Positions 17,076-25,335 of a stretch of DNA of 64,000 bases are shown here, piece after piece (position 1 is the first letter of the stretch; each line of letters starts with the position of its first letter). The stretch lies in assembly GCF_026625865.1 (NCBI RefSeq), contig NZ_CP113067.1:1488001-1552000 (forward strand), written 5' to 3'. The notes beneath the pieces are model-generated. The model saw only the letters and a list, made by a program, of their open reading frames with translations. It did no database searches and had not been told where the DNA came from. Source of the DNA: Microbacterium sp. SL75 (GTDB lineage: Bacteria; Actinomycetota; Actinomycetes; Actinomycetales; Microbacteriaceae). Position numbers and translations under genes: made by a program.

Positions 17076-17091
17076 GTTTCCGCGGCGTAAC
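17076..17091 (-). promoter_or_regulatory. GlnR-type box between SDR and esterase genes
   Basis: On the minus strand this reads GTTAC, six bases, GAAAC, an exact consensus match. It is 77 bp upstream of the SDR start and 78 bp upstream of the divergent esterase, so it could act on either. Confidence 0.55.
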
Positions 17092-17168
17092 GCTTCTGCC
17101 GTCGCGCCGGGTCGTCGGCATCCTGGGTCTTACGCTCGGCTCATCACCCGACCAGCCTCTGGAGAGCC

Positions 17169-18143
17169 GTGCCCGTTCACCCCGCCATCACCGACCCCGC
17201 CGTGCGCGCGCACCTCGAGCGACTCTCCGCTCGAGCGGGCACAATCCCCTCGGGCGCGACGGATGCCGAGGGCGACGACGCCGCGCGCATCGCCGAGCTG
17301 CGCGCGAACCCGTCGTGGGTCCGCCTGCCCGACGACGGGGCGCTCGAGTCGATCGACCTGGACGCCGACGGCCTCGCCCTGCGCCTCTACCGCCCGCGCC
17401 CGGGGCACCGCGGAACCCTGGTCTTCGCCCACGGCGGCGGCTGGGTCGCCGGGAACCTCGACAACAACGACGCCCTGTGCCGGGCCCTCGCGCTCGCCAC
17501 CGGAACCCAGGTGCTCAGCGTCGACTACCGCCTCGCGCCCGAGCACCCCTTCCCGGCCGCGCTCGACGACCTCGACCGGGCCCTGCGCTTCGCCGCGACC
17601 GGGGCCGAAGGCCTCGTCGACCCCGCCCTCCTCGGCGTCGCCGGGCACAGCGCGGGGGGCAATCTCGCCGCGGCTGTCGCGCTGCGCTCGCGGGACGGCC
17701 GGGCTCCCGGCATCCGGTGTCAGGTGCTGTTGTGCCCGGTGCTCGACGCGCCCGATCCGACCCGCCCGAGCTATCGCGCCCACACCGAGAACCTGCCGCT
17801 GACCGCGAAGGGGATGCAGTGGTACTGGGGTCTGTACCTCGAAGCCGACGGTGCGGTGCCCGTGGAAGCGGCACCGCTGCGCGCCCCCGACCTGACGGGC
17901 TCCGCGCCCGCGGTGATCGTCGCGGCGAGCGTCGACCCGCTCGCGGACGAGGCGGAGGAGTACGGCGACCGGCTCGCGGACGAGGCGGAGGAGTACGGCG
18001 ACCGGCTCGCGGCATCCGGGGTCCCCGTCGACTTCGTGCGGCGCGAGGGGGTGCCGCACCTCTTCCTGGTGTTCCCGTCGACGCCCGCCCGCGACGAGGT
18101 GCTGGCGCAGATCGCGCCGGCCGTGCGGCGCGCCTTCGCCTGA
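17169..18143 (+). CDS. alpha/beta hydrolase of the hormone-sensitive-lipase family, with internal duplication
   Basis: The 324-residue esterase shows the oxyanion motif HGGGW, the nucleophile elbow GHSAGG, the acid Asp in ASVDPLADEA and the His in GVPHLF. LSVDYRLAPEHPFPAALDD is a family signature. Directly after the catalytic Asp an 11-residue unit (LADEAEEYGDR) occurs twice because of an exact 33-bp tandem duplication. The start GTG/ATG region follows a short leader. Physiological ester unknown. The gene may share the GlnR-type box at 17076. Confidence 0.88.
   Translation: MPVHPAITDPAVRAHLERLSARAGTIPSGATDAEGDDAARIAELRANPSWVRLPDDGALESIDLDADGLALRLYRPRPGHRGTLVFAHGGGWVAGNLDNNDALCRALALATGTQVLSVDYRLAPEHPFPAALDDLDRALRFAATGAEGLVDPALLGVAGHSAGGNLAAAVALRSRDGRAPGIRCQVLLCPVLDAPDPTRPSYRAHTENLPLTAKGMQWYWGLYLEADGAVPVEAAPLRAPDLTGSAPAVIVAASVDPLADEAEEYGDRLADEAEEYGDRLAASGVPVDFVRREGVPHLFLVFPSTPARDEVLAQIAPAVRRAFA
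17940..18005 (+). repeat. exact 33-bp tandem duplication inside esterase gene
   Basis: Units 17940-17972 and 17973-18005 are identical and keep the frame, adding 11 residues. The lack of any difference between them points to a recent event. Confidence 0.95.
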
Positions 18144-18157
18144 GGTCCCGGCGCCCG

Positions 18158-18221
18158 CGCACCCCGGCCCCGGCCCCGCGCCCGTGTCCCGCACCCCGGC
18201 CCCGGCCCCGCGCCCGTGTCC
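18158..18221. repeat. two exact 32-bp direct repeats in intergenic spacer
   Basis: Units 18158-18189 and 18190-18221 are identical (starting CGCACCCCGGCCCC). They are wholly G/C-rich and lie just after the esterase stop and before two palindromes. No coding sense is visible. Confidence 0.9.
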
Positions 18222-18246
18222 CGCGCCGTGCCGGCCCCACGACGTT

Positions 18247-18301
18247 GAGTGTCCAAAACACCCGGAGGCCTGAAAAATTCGTCCGGGTTTCTTGGACACT
18301 C
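18247..18301. repeat. GAGTGTCC palindrome, copy 2
   Basis: Same ends as copy 1, flanked by GTT and AAC so that the pairing extends to GTTGAG/CTCAAC. The right arm is identical to copies 1, 3 and 7. Confidence 0.9.
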
Positions 18302-18347
18302 AACAACGCGAACGGGAGCGCCGCGAACGGTGTCGTTGCGTCCGGTT

Positions 18348-18402
18348 GAGTGTCCACAACACCCGGTCGCCTTGAGAATCCGTCCGGGTTTCTTGGACAC
18401 TC
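18348..18402. repeat. GAGTGTCC palindrome, copy 3
   Basis: This copy lies 46 bp after copy 2 in the same orientation. Its left arm reads GAGTGTCCACAACACCCGG and its right arm CCGGGTTTCTTGGACACTC. Confidence 0.9.
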
Positions 18403-18442
18403 GATGCCGCGGTAGGCCCCGCAAAACGTCCGCCTCACGCTC

Positions 18443-18471
18443 GGAACACCGCGGAAACACGGCATTGTTAC
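18443..18471 (+). promoter_or_regulatory. degenerate GlnR-type box upstream of amidohydrolase
   Basis: GGAAC (18443), six bases, then GAAAC (18454) are in phase, and GTTAC follows at 18467 out of phase. The coding ATG is at 18482, so the site would overlap the transcription or translation start. The match is weaker than the other boxes. Confidence 0.4.
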
Positions 18472-18481
18472 CGTCATCAAC

Positions 18482-19858
18482 ATGTCGCTCCTGGTCACGA
18501 ACGCACGTCTCATCACGGTCCCCGCGGGTACCGACGACCCCGGCTACATCGAGCGCGGGTACATGCTCGTCGAGTCCGGTCGCATCACCGCCATCGGCTC
18601 CGGTGACCCCGCCCCCGGGGTGACCGCCGACGAGACGCTCGACGTCGACGGCAAGTTCGTGGCCCCGGGGTTCGTGTCCTCCCACAGCCACCTCTTCACG
18701 AGCGGCTCGCGCGGACTCGGCGTCGACCAGACGCTCTACGGCTGGTGCACCTCGATGTTCAGCGTCCTGAACAACGCCTCTCCCGACCAGATCTACTGGG
18801 CGACGCTGCACGGCTCGCTCGACTTCCTCGCCAACGGTGTCACCACGGCGTACAACTTCACCGACCCGCTGCTGCCGTGGGAGCCGATGGTCGACGGCAA
18901 GCGCGCCGACGGCGGCGGACAGCTCCGCGACCACGCCTGGCACACCCGACAGGCCGACGGTTGCCTCGACGCGGGTCTCCGCTTCGTCGACTCGATCGCG
19001 TTGGATGCCACCGTCGGCACCGACGACGAGATCTTCGCCCGCTTCGAGGCCTCCCTCGACCACGTCCTCGCGATGGACCCCGACCTCGCCCTCGGGGCAT
19101 CCATCATGGGGCAGGTGCAGTGGTCGACCCGGCCGGATGCCGCCGAGATCGAGGTCGCGGTCATGGACCGCTTCGGCGTCACGAACCAGGCGCACTTCCT
19201 CGAGACGTACGAGGCGATCGAGCATCAGCAGACGAAGTTCCAGCTGTACAAGAACGCCGGCGCACTGCGCCCGGGCATGATGTTCGGCCACTTCATCCAG
19301 ACGACGCCCGAGATCATCGCGGATGCCGCGGCGGGAGGCGCCAGCATGTCGTGGCAGCCCGCGTCGAACGGGCGTCTGGCCTCGGGTATCGCGCACGTGC
19401 CCGAGATGCTCGAGCAGGGGATGAAGGTCGGTATGGGCCTCGACGACCAGGCCTGCACCGACGTCGCCGACCCCTGGCAGAACATGCGCATGGGCATGTT
19501 CATGCAGCGCGCCCGCACCCACGACCCGCTGTCGATGATGCCCGAGCGCGTCCTTCGTCTGCACACCCTCGGGGGAGCGGAGATCATGGGCGTCGACGAC
19601 CGGGTCGGCAGCCTCGAGGTGGGCAAGTTCGCCGACTTCGTCGTCGTCGACCCGCGCACGCCCGACATCGGGCCGCTGTGGAACCCGGTGCGCAGTTACG
19701 TGCTGGCCTGCGGCCTGCGCAACCTGCAGCAGGTCTACGTCGGCGGCAAGCTCGTGAACGACCGCGGGGTCTCCACGAACCCGCTCGCCGAAGAGGCGTC
19801 GCACGTGCTGCACGAGGACCTCCCCGCTCTGGCCGAGGAGTTCGGCGTCATCCTATAG
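18482..19858 (+). CDS. metal-dependent amidohydrolase/deaminase (TrzN/AtzB/8-oxoguanine deaminase-like)
   Basis: The 458-residue protein has the subtype-III amidohydrolase pattern. HxH is in SSHSHLF, a His in NQAHFLE, another in FGHFIQT, and the Asp in MGLDDQA. MGVDDRVGSLEVGKFADFVVVD is the usual C-terminal beta-sandwich closing. The family deaminates or dechlorinates heterocycles such as guanine derivatives, cytosine or s-triazines. The start has no clear Shine-Dalgarno sequence and sits close to the putative regulatory site, so a leaderless mRNA is possible. A heterocyclic amine substrate is likely from context; the exact one is not known. Confidence 0.85.
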   Translation: MSLLVTNARLITVPAGTDDPGYIERGYMLVESGRITAIGSGDPAPGVTADETLDVDGKFVAPGFVSSHSHLFTSGSRGLGVDQTLYGWCTSMFSVLNNASPDQIYWATLHGSLDFLANGVTTAYNFTDPLLPWEPMVDGKRADGGGQLRDHAWHTRQADGCLDAGLRFVDSIALDATVGTDDEIFARFEASLDHVLAMDPDLALGASIMGQVQWSTRPDAAEIEVAVMDRFGVTNQAHFLETYEAIEHQQTKFQLYKNAGALRPGMMFGHFIQTTPEIIADAAAGGASMSWQPASNGRLASGIAHVPEMLEQGMKVGMGLDDQACTDVADPWQNMRMGMFMQRARTHDPLSMMPERVLRLHTLGGAEIMGVDDRVGSLEVGKFADFVVVDPRTPDIGPLWNPVRSYVLACGLRNLQQVYVGGKLVNDRGVSTNPLAEEASHVLHEDLPALAEEFGVIL

Positions 19859-19932
19859 TCCGCACCGGCGCGGGTGGGCGCGGCCGTCGGGATCCGGCAT
19901 CCGGGGTCTCTCCCGCCCCCACCCCCCCGGTT

Positions 19933-19988
19933 GAGTGTCCACGACACGCCGCGGGGTGCCGGCCTGACCCGGCGTGTCCTGGACACTC
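19933..19988. repeat. GAGTGTCC palindrome, copy 4 (variant stem)
   Basis: The outer arms match the family. The inner stem has changed to ACACGCCG on the left and CGGCGTGT on the right, so both sides changed together and pairing is kept. GTTGAG and CTCAAC flank it. Confidence 0.85.
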
Positions 19989-20043
19989 AACGCTCCGCTC
20001 ACGCCGGTTCTTCGAGACAGACGAGTCCGACCCGGAGCAGGTC

Positions 20044-20187
20044 GTGGATGCCGACTTCGCGACGCTCGAGGCCGCCCTCCCGCACGCGACGCTCGAGGCG
20101 GCCCTCCTGCACGCGCTGCTCGACCTGCACCCCGCCGACGGTCACGTCTCGGCGCTGCGGCACCTGCGCGCCGCACTTCGCCGTTGA
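20044..20187 (+). other. short ORF or gene remnant (47 aa) between palindromes
   Basis: A frame open from about 20005 ends at a TGA formed by the first bases of palindrome copy 5. Its sequence includes a near-exact 27-bp repeat (ACGCTCGAGGC..GCCCTCC.GCACGC, twice) and reads ATLEAALPHATLEAALLHALLDLHPADG. It could be a worn C-terminal fragment of a lost gene or noncoding. A GTG at 20044 is the only plausible start. Confidence 0.2.
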
Positions 20188-20240
20188 GTGTCCGGAACAC
20201 GCCGCTCCCGGGCGCCCGGAACGGCGTGCCTTGGACACTC
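20186..20240. repeat. GAGTGTCC palindrome, copy 5 (variant stem)
   Basis: The left arm is GAGTGTCCGGAACACGCCG and the right arm CGGCGTGCCTTGGACACTC. Like copy 4 it has the paired change from CCCGG/CCGGG to GCCG/CGGC. Confidence 0.85.
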
Positions 20241-20261
20241 GACGGTGTGTCCGGCGTCGTC

Positions 20262-20316
20262 GAGTGTCCGAAACACCCGGACGCGATGTCGCGGTCGTCC
20301 GGGTGTCTTGGACACT
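20262..20316. repeat. GAGTGTCC palindrome, copy 6
   Basis: The left arm is GAGTGTCCGAAACACCCGG and the right arm CCGGGTGTCTTGGACACTC. It is followed after 29 bp by a 16-bp tandem array. Confidence 0.88.
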
Positions 20317-20345
20317 CAACCAGCTGGGCGCAGCCAGCTGGTTGC

Positions 20346-20425
20346 GTCCAGCGTCGCGCTCGCCCAGCGTCGCGCTCGCCCAGCGTTCCGCTCGTCCAGC
20401 GTTCCGCTCGCTCAGCGTCGTGCCC
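20346..20425. repeat. 16-bp tandem array, about five copies
   Basis: The unit is G(T/C)CCAGCGT(C/T)(G/C)CGCTC; four clear copies run from 20346 to 20409 and a fifth is degenerate. The array sits between palindrome copy 6 and the 3' end of the leftward MFS gene. Confidence 0.85.
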
Positions 20426-20467
20426 GCTCGACGGTCCGCGGGGCGGGCGCACCGCTCGCCGGGGGCG

Positions 20468-21682
20468 TCAGCGACGCTGTGCCACCCGCAGCAGCCCCTC
20501 ACCGACCGCCGCGATCGCCGCGGCCAGCGTCAGCGACACCGCGATCGTCACCAGGGCCGTCGCGGGGCCCGTGGCATCCAGAGCCGCTCCTGCGATCACA
20601 CCGCCGATGGGCACGCCGAGCGACATCGCGGCCGTCGGATACGCGAGGGTCTCGGTCACCCGCCCCTCCGGGGCGCGGGCGGATGCGACGAGGATGCCGG
20701 AGACCATCACCGGCGACACCGCCAGCCCGAGCAGCATGATCACGCCGAACAGCGCGGGCACGGAGCCCTGCGCGAGCGGAAGGCCCACCGCGACCACCGC
20801 AGCCAGCGCCGCGAAGCCGATGTAGCGGGCGGCGGGTGAGAGCTTCCAGGCCCGCGCCCCCGTGATGATCGAGCCGATCGCGATCGCCACGGCCAGCGCG
20901 CTGAAGGCCGGACCCGCCAGCCACGGACGCTCGCGCAGCTCGGCCCAGCCGACGAGGCTCACGTCGAAGGAGCCGAAGACCCCGCCCAGGGCGATGCAGG
21001 CGATCGCGACCGGGATCACCCCGAGGGGCGGAAGCACGAGGCCACGCCGAGCTCCGCGCGGCGTCGAGTCGGGTTGCGTGCCCCGCTGAGAGGCGAGCCA
21101 CACCCCGCCGACCACTCCGAGTCCGAGGGAGCCGAGCATCGCCACCGCCGGATCGACGGCCGCGGCGACCGCCGTGATGGCGGGGGGACCGGCGATGAAC
21201 ACCATCTGGTCGGCGATCGTCTCGAGGGCGAGAGCGGCCGTGCGCTGCGAGGCCGGTGCGAGCACGGTCCACCGCGCGCGCACGGCCGAGGTGAGATCGG
21301 GCGTGGACGCCCCCGTCACGAACGCGGCGACGAGCCACGTCCACAACGGCGCTCCCGTCAGCACGAGGGAGAGGAATCCGGATGCCGCGAGCACGAGGCA
21401 TCCGAGGGACACCAGGATGACGCGGGCCTGGCCGTGCCGATCCATGCGCGACGACCACAGGGGCGCGGCGATCGCCATGCCGCCGACGAGGGGTGCGACG
21501 ACGAGCCCGGCCGAGGCGAAACTGCCGGTGGCGGCCGAGACGAGCAGGATGATCCCGAGCGACAGCGTCGCCCGAGGGAATCGCGCGAGGATGCCGGCGG
21601 CGACGAACGTCCGCGCCCCGGGCAGGCGCAGCACCTCGCCGTAGGCCCGCACACCCCGCGCGGGTTCGGCGGCGACGCTCAC
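20468..21682 (-). CDS. MFS transporter
   Basis: The 404-residue membrane protein has about twelve hydrophobic helices with a charged central loop (SQRGTQPDSTPRGARRG). SSRMDRHGQAR between early helices resembles the MFS loop 2-3 motif. It starts with a GTG at 21682. Substrate is unknown. The closest gene upstream in the same direction is the creatininase-family hydrolase, 40 bp away, so it could be the last gene of that operon and act as exporter or importer of the related compound. Confidence 0.85.
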   Translation of the reverse strand: MSVAAEPARGVRAYGEVLRLPGARTFVAAGILARFPRATLSLGIILLVSAATGSFASAGLVVAPLVGGMAIAAPLWSSRMDRHGQARVILVSLGCLVLAASGFLSLVLTGAPLWTWLVAAFVTGASTPDLTSAVRARWTVLAPASQRTAALALETIADQMVFIAGPPAITAVAAAVDPAVAMLGSLGLGVVGGVWLASQRGTQPDSTPRGARRGLVLPPLGVIPVAIACIALGGVFGSFDVSLVGWAELRERPWLAGPAFSALAVAIAIGSIITGARAWKLSPAARYIGFAALAAVVAVGLPLAQGSVPALFGVIMLLGLAVSPVMVSGILVASARAPEGRVTETLAYPTAAMSLGVPIGGVIAGAALDATGPATALVTIAVSLTLAAAIAAVGEGLLRVAQRR

Positions 21683-21722
21683 GCGCGCACCGCCGAACCC
21701 GGGGCATCCCGCGACGTGAGTC

Positions 21723-22502
21723 TCACGCCGTGTAGTCGAATCGGCTGATCTCCTCGAGCGCTTCGACCACGAACGACACGCTGTCCTCGAGCAGTTCGGC
21801 GCCGTGAGCGGCGTTGGCTCCGGTCGGATCTCCCAGCACCCCGGTAGGGCCGAAGTCGTTCGACAGCCACCCGAAGCTCACGGGCTTGCCGTTGAAGCCG
21901 ATGTGGCGGAAGTCGCCGATGTGTGCCGGCACGGTCGCTTCGAATTTCGACGCGTCGACGAGCTCGGGACGCAGGTGCATGATCATGCTCGTCTCGCCGT
22001 GCCCGGCGTGGATGCCCGTGCCGTGCTCGTTCGGTCCGCCGTCGGCGCCGGTGAACGAGGGCACCCGTGCGGCCGGCATGAAGAACGTCCGCAGTCCGAA
22101 GCGGCGGCGGAGCTCGCGGTTGGCGACGTTCAGCAGGGCGACGTTTCCGCCGTGGCCGTTGAGGAACACCAGGTTGCGGGCGCGGGTGGTCAGCAGCGAC
22201 CGGCCGATGTCGACGATGGTCTGCATCATCGTCTCGGGCGTCAGCCACAGGGTGCCGGGAGCCCACGAGTGCTCGTCCGACTTCGTGATCGACAGGGTCG
22301 GCAACTGCCAGACGTCCAGGCCCAGGGCCGCCGCCCGCGCGACGGCGGCTGTGGCGGACGCCTCGGCGACGATGGCATCCGTCGCCAGGGGCAGGTGCGG
22401 TCCGTGGTGCTCGATCGCGCCGGTGGGCAGCACGATGATCGACTTCTCGGTGAGGGCCTCGGCAACGGCGGGACCGCTGAGCTCGGCGAGCAGCCGGCTC
22501 AA
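21723..22502 (-). CDS. creatininase family amidohydrolase
   Basis: The 259-residue product shows the creatininase pattern: IIVLPTGAIEHHGPHLPLATDA (metal-binding Glu and His), FLNGHGGNVALL, and HAGHGETSMIMHL with the later Glu and His. Creatininase-family enzymes open cyclic amides such as creatinine or act in riboflavin, mycofactocin and formamide-type pathways. I place the start at the TTG at 22502, which overlaps the stop of the FAD oxidoreductase gene (TTGA) and keeps the normal family length. The operon context suggests hydrolysis of a ring amide from an imported heterocycle, an inference. Confidence 0.85.
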   Translation of the reverse strand: MSRLLAELSGPAVAEALTEKSIIVLPTGAIEHHGPHLPLATDAIVAEASATAAVARAAALGLDVWQLPTLSITKSDEHSWAPGTLWLTPETMMQTIVDIGRSLLTTRARNLVFLNGHGGNVALLNVANRELRRRFGLRTFFMPAARVPSFTGADGGPNEHGTGIHAGHGETSMIMHLRPELVDASKFEATVPAHIGDFRHIGFNGKPVSFGWLSNDFGPTGVLGDPTGANAAHGAELLEDSVSFVVEALEEISRFDYTA

Positions 22503-23827
22503 CGGATCGCTCCCTTGCGTGCGCCGGTGTACTCCGGGTTGAGCTTGCCGGGATTCAGCAGGCCGTGCGGGTCGGTGGCGCGCGCGGTCTCGACGGTCTG
22601 CTCGACGTTGAAGTCGACGTTCCACTGGTGGGGGTTGTGCACGCCCACCCCGATCCCGTTGAGCGCGGCGATGCCGCGGTAGACGTCCTCCTCGCTCACG
22701 TACGGTGCGGCGAGCATGCCGATCGGGTGCTGCTTCGTCGACTCGATGTGCAGGTGCGCGCCGGGGAACACGGCCTCGACCGCCTCGATGTCTTCGCTCA
22801 GCGGCATTCCCGCGACCTCGAGGTGGAACACCTCGTGCGGCTGGCTCTTCTGGTACCACTCGATCGGGTGGTTGTAGCTCAACATCGACAGGCGGATGCT
22901 GGCCTGCGGCCCCTCGCGCACCGCCTCGACGCGGCCCCCCGCACCCTCGACGATCGCGGTCACCGTGTCGATGAGCGATGCGTCGACGATCGCGCGCAGG
23001 CTCGAGCGCCCCTCGGGGATCGCCTCGTCGGCGGGGAGGGATGCCGAGATCTCGACGCCGTCGCCCGAGACCAGGCGAGGGGCGGGCTCGAGGTTGCCGA
23101 TGGTCTGCAGCACCGACAGGGTGCCGGCGAAGTCGGGGAAGCTCGCCCAGAGGCCCCGCCACTCGCGCAGCGGCTCGAGGCGGACGGTCGCGCGCACGAT
23201 GACGCCGGCCGTGCCGTAGTTGTGCACGTACTTCTGGGCCGCGTCGCCCTCGACGTGGTGGATCTCGGCGCTCCCGTCGGCGTGCACGACGTCGAGCGCG
23301 GCGACGAACCCTCGGTCGTTGGAGCCGTGCTCGATCGAGCCGGTGCCGCCGGATCCGCCCGAGAGGAACCCGCCGATCGTCGACTGCGCGGTCGAGGGGT
23401 ACATCCACAGAGCCTGGCCGCTCGCCCACGCGGCCTGCTCGAGCATGACCATCGGGGTGCCGGCCTCGGCGGTGATGAAGCCGTCGCCGACCTCGACGAT
23501 CGCCTTCGCCCGCGTGGTGTCGATGACCAGGCCGCCCTGCATCGGGATGCCCTGACCGTAGTTTCCGGTTCCCTTGCCGCGCACGGTGACGGGCACGCCG
23601 TGACGGGATGCCGCGGCGACGGCCGTGGCGATCTGCTCGGCGTCGGCGGCGAAGACGACGAGATCGGCGAGACCGAGGGGGAGCTTCGCGGCGATGATCG
23701 GCGACATGGGGGAGCCGTCGACGCTGGCGCGCTCGCGGACGCGGGGTTCGGTGCTGACGGCTGCGGGGCCGAGCAGGTCGAGGAGTTCGTCCTCGAGGGA
23801 GAGGACGCGGGTGGCGGTATCGCTCAT
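22499..23827 (-). CDS. FAD-binding oxidoreductase (GlcD/PCMH type)
   Basis: The 442-residue protein has a PCMH FAD-binding fold: PVTVRGKGTGNYGQGIPMQGG, ITAEAGTPMVMLEQAA and STIGGFLSGGSGGTGS. A C-terminal substrate domain ends with ATDPHGLLNPGKLNPEY, typical of lactate/glycolate oxidase-like enzymes. It is soluble and probably oxidises a hydroxy acid or heterocycle. It starts at ATG 23827. It lies between an ABC binding-protein gene and the creatininase gene, all leftward. Confidence 0.87.
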   Translation of the reverse strand: MSDTATRVLSLEDELLDLLGPAAVSTEPRVRERASVDGSPMSPIIAAKLPLGLADLVVFAADAEQIATAVAAASRHGVPVTVRGKGTGNYGQGIPMQGGLVIDTTRAKAIVEVGDGFITAEAGTPMVMLEQAAWASGQALWMYPSTAQSTIGGFLSGGSGGTGSIEHGSNDRGFVAALDVVHADGSAEIHHVEGDAAQKYVHNYGTAGVIVRATVRLEPLREWRGLWASFPDFAGTLSVLQTIGNLEPAPRLVSGDGVEISASLPADEAIPEGRSSLRAIVDASLIDTVTAIVEGAGGRVEAVREGPQASIRLSMLSYNHPIEWYQKSQPHEVFHLEVAGMPLSEDIEAVEAVFPGAHLHIESTKQHPIGMLAAPYVSEEDVYRGIAALNGIGVGVHNPHQWNVDFNVEQTVETARATDPHGLLNPGKLNPEYTGARKGAIR

Positions 23828-23873
23828 GGGTGTTTCTCCGGGTGGAACGGGGTGTGGGGGTGTCGTGTCGCGG

Positions 23874-23977
23874 GGGTGGCTGAGCCTTTCGAAGCCACCG
23901 GTTCCGGTCCCTTCGACGGGCTCAGGGACCTGGGTGAGGCCGGGGACGGGGGTGGCTGAGCCTGTCGAAGCCGCCGG
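23874..23977. repeat. cluster of TGGCTGAGCCTxTCGAAG repeats (three copies)
   Basis: Two forward copies (23874-23901 and 23950-23977) and one inverted copy (23909-23930, CCCTTCGACGGGCTCAGGGACC) occur in the 209-bp spacer. The word CCTTCGACAGGCTCAGGGACC is, to my knowledge, a widespread palindromic repeat of actinobacterial and other genomes. Confidence 0.8.
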
Positions 23978-23999
23978 TGGGGTGTGTCGGGAGCGACCA

Positions 24000-24030
24000 C
24001 GGCCCGGCCCGCACGAGGCGGACCGGGCCG
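24000..24030. terminator. hairpin after substrate-binding protein gene
   Basis: CGGCCCGG and CCGGGCCG form an 8-bp stem just downstream (leftward) of the binding-protein stop at 24037. It may stabilise that message or limit read-through into the FAD oxidoreductase gene. There is no T-run. Confidence 0.5.
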
Positions 24031-24036
24031 GAGCGA

Positions 24037-25215
24037 TCAGAACGAGATGCTCTTGTCGATGAACTCGTTCGTGTAGAGGTCGCCGACGGTGTAGCCGGAC
24101 GCGGGCGGGGTGCCGAGGTCGGTGTAGACCTTGCTCGCCTTGGCGAAGAAGTCCTCGAAGCGGCCGTCGTCGAAGTTGCCGTAGGTGGAGTCGGGGCCGT
24201 CGCCGACCAGGCCGAGCTCCTTCTGCGTCTTCACGGAGTAGTCGGCCACGCCCTGCGTGTAGGTCCAGCCGGTGGCGTACTCGTCGACGAGCTTGAGGAT
24301 GAGGTCGTTCGCGGCGGACGGGTCCTTGTAGTACGCGACGCCCGCCTTCTGCAGCACGGGGACGAGCTTCGACAGGCACGGGCTCAGTTCGTCGAACTTG
24401 TCGGCCTTGACCGACACCGACGACTGGTAGGTCTGCCACCCGGCGTCGTGGATGAGCGCGAACTTGACGGGCTTGCCCCAGGCCGAGACCTCGTTCTGGT
24501 ACACGTACGGCTCGGCCGACGCGAAGCCCTGCTGCATGTCCTTGCCGCCCGCGGCGACGAAGTTCGACGGGGTGCCGTCGTACGAGCCGTCGAGGACGTC
24601 GGACGAGGCGAGGCCCGAGCTCTTGAGGTATTCGATGTACGCCGAGCCGTCGAAGTAGCGCCACACGCCCTTGTTCTTCTCGAGCGCGGGCTTGACGTCC
24701 TGGATGGTCTGGACGTCGGGGTAGGTCGCCGGGTCCCACATGACCATCGTCGGGCTGATGTCGAGCGGGGCGAACACGGCCTTGGTCGGGGTCGTGCTCG
24801 AGAGCTGGATCGCCTCGTCGGTGCTGACGTAGCCGAGGGTGATCGAGTCGTCCTGGTACATCTGGGCCGACACGGTCTGGAAGCCGATGGCCGGGCCGCC
24901 GGCGCGGATCTCGAGGTTGACGCCGGTGTACTCGCCGTCCGACATCAGCGGGCCGGTGACGGCCTTGGTGTTGGCGTCGATCGTGAAGTTGTCCTTGATC
25001 ATCTCGTAGAGGTGACCGTGCTCGGCCTCGGGGTTCCAGTCGGTCTGGATGACGACCGTCGAAGGGCAGTCGGCCGAGAGGTCGACGGAACCGATCTCCA
25101 TGTCGGCCGCGGACGGCGCGGTCTCCGCGGCGCTGCCGGCGCAGGAGGTCAGGGTGAGGGCGATCGCGACGGCGCCGGTGACGGCGGTGCCGCGGAGGAG
25201 GGTGGAGCGCTGCAT
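24037..25215 (-). CDS. ABC transporter substrate-binding lipoprotein (NrtA/SsuA/ThiY type)
   Basis: The 392-residue precursor starts at ATG 25215 with a lipoprotein signal peptide ending LTLTSCAGS, so Cys near residue 25 should be lipidated. The mature part has two Rossmann-like lobes (VVIQTDWNPEAEHGHLYEMI, IGFQTVSAQMYQDDSITLGYVSTDEAI) like NMT1/THI5 and SsuA proteins, which bind small organic nitrogen or sulfur compounds. It is followed leftward by oxidoreductase and creatininase genes and preceded by its permease and ATPase. The ligand is unknown; a pyrimidine-like or other heterocycle is a guess. Confidence 0.87.
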   Translation of the reverse strand: MQRSTLLRGTAVTGAVAIALTLTSCAGSAAETAPSAADMEIGSVDLSADCPSTVVIQTDWNPEAEHGHLYEMIKDNFTIDANTKAVTGPLMSDGEYTGVNLEIRAGGPAIGFQTVSAQMYQDDSITLGYVSTDEAIQLSSTTPTKAVFAPLDISPTMVMWDPATYPDVQTIQDVKPALEKNKGVWRYFDGSAYIEYLKSSGLASSDVLDGSYDGTPSNFVAAGGKDMQQGFASAEPYVYQNEVSAWGKPVKFALIHDAGWQTYQSSVSVKADKFDELSPCLSKLVPVLQKAGVAYYKDPSAANDLILKLVDEYATGWTYTQGVADYSVKTQKELGLVGDGPDSTYGNFDDGRFEDFFAKASKVYTDLGTPPASGYTVGDLYTNEFIDKSISF

Positions 25216-25335
25216 GCTGGTTCGCTTTCTGTGACGGGTGGAGCTCTCGGGTGCGGGTGTTTCGGGTACGCCGGATGCCGCTCCCGTGCGTATGCGCGGG
25301 AGGAGCCGTGGCATCCGGAATTCGAGGAGGTCGGG

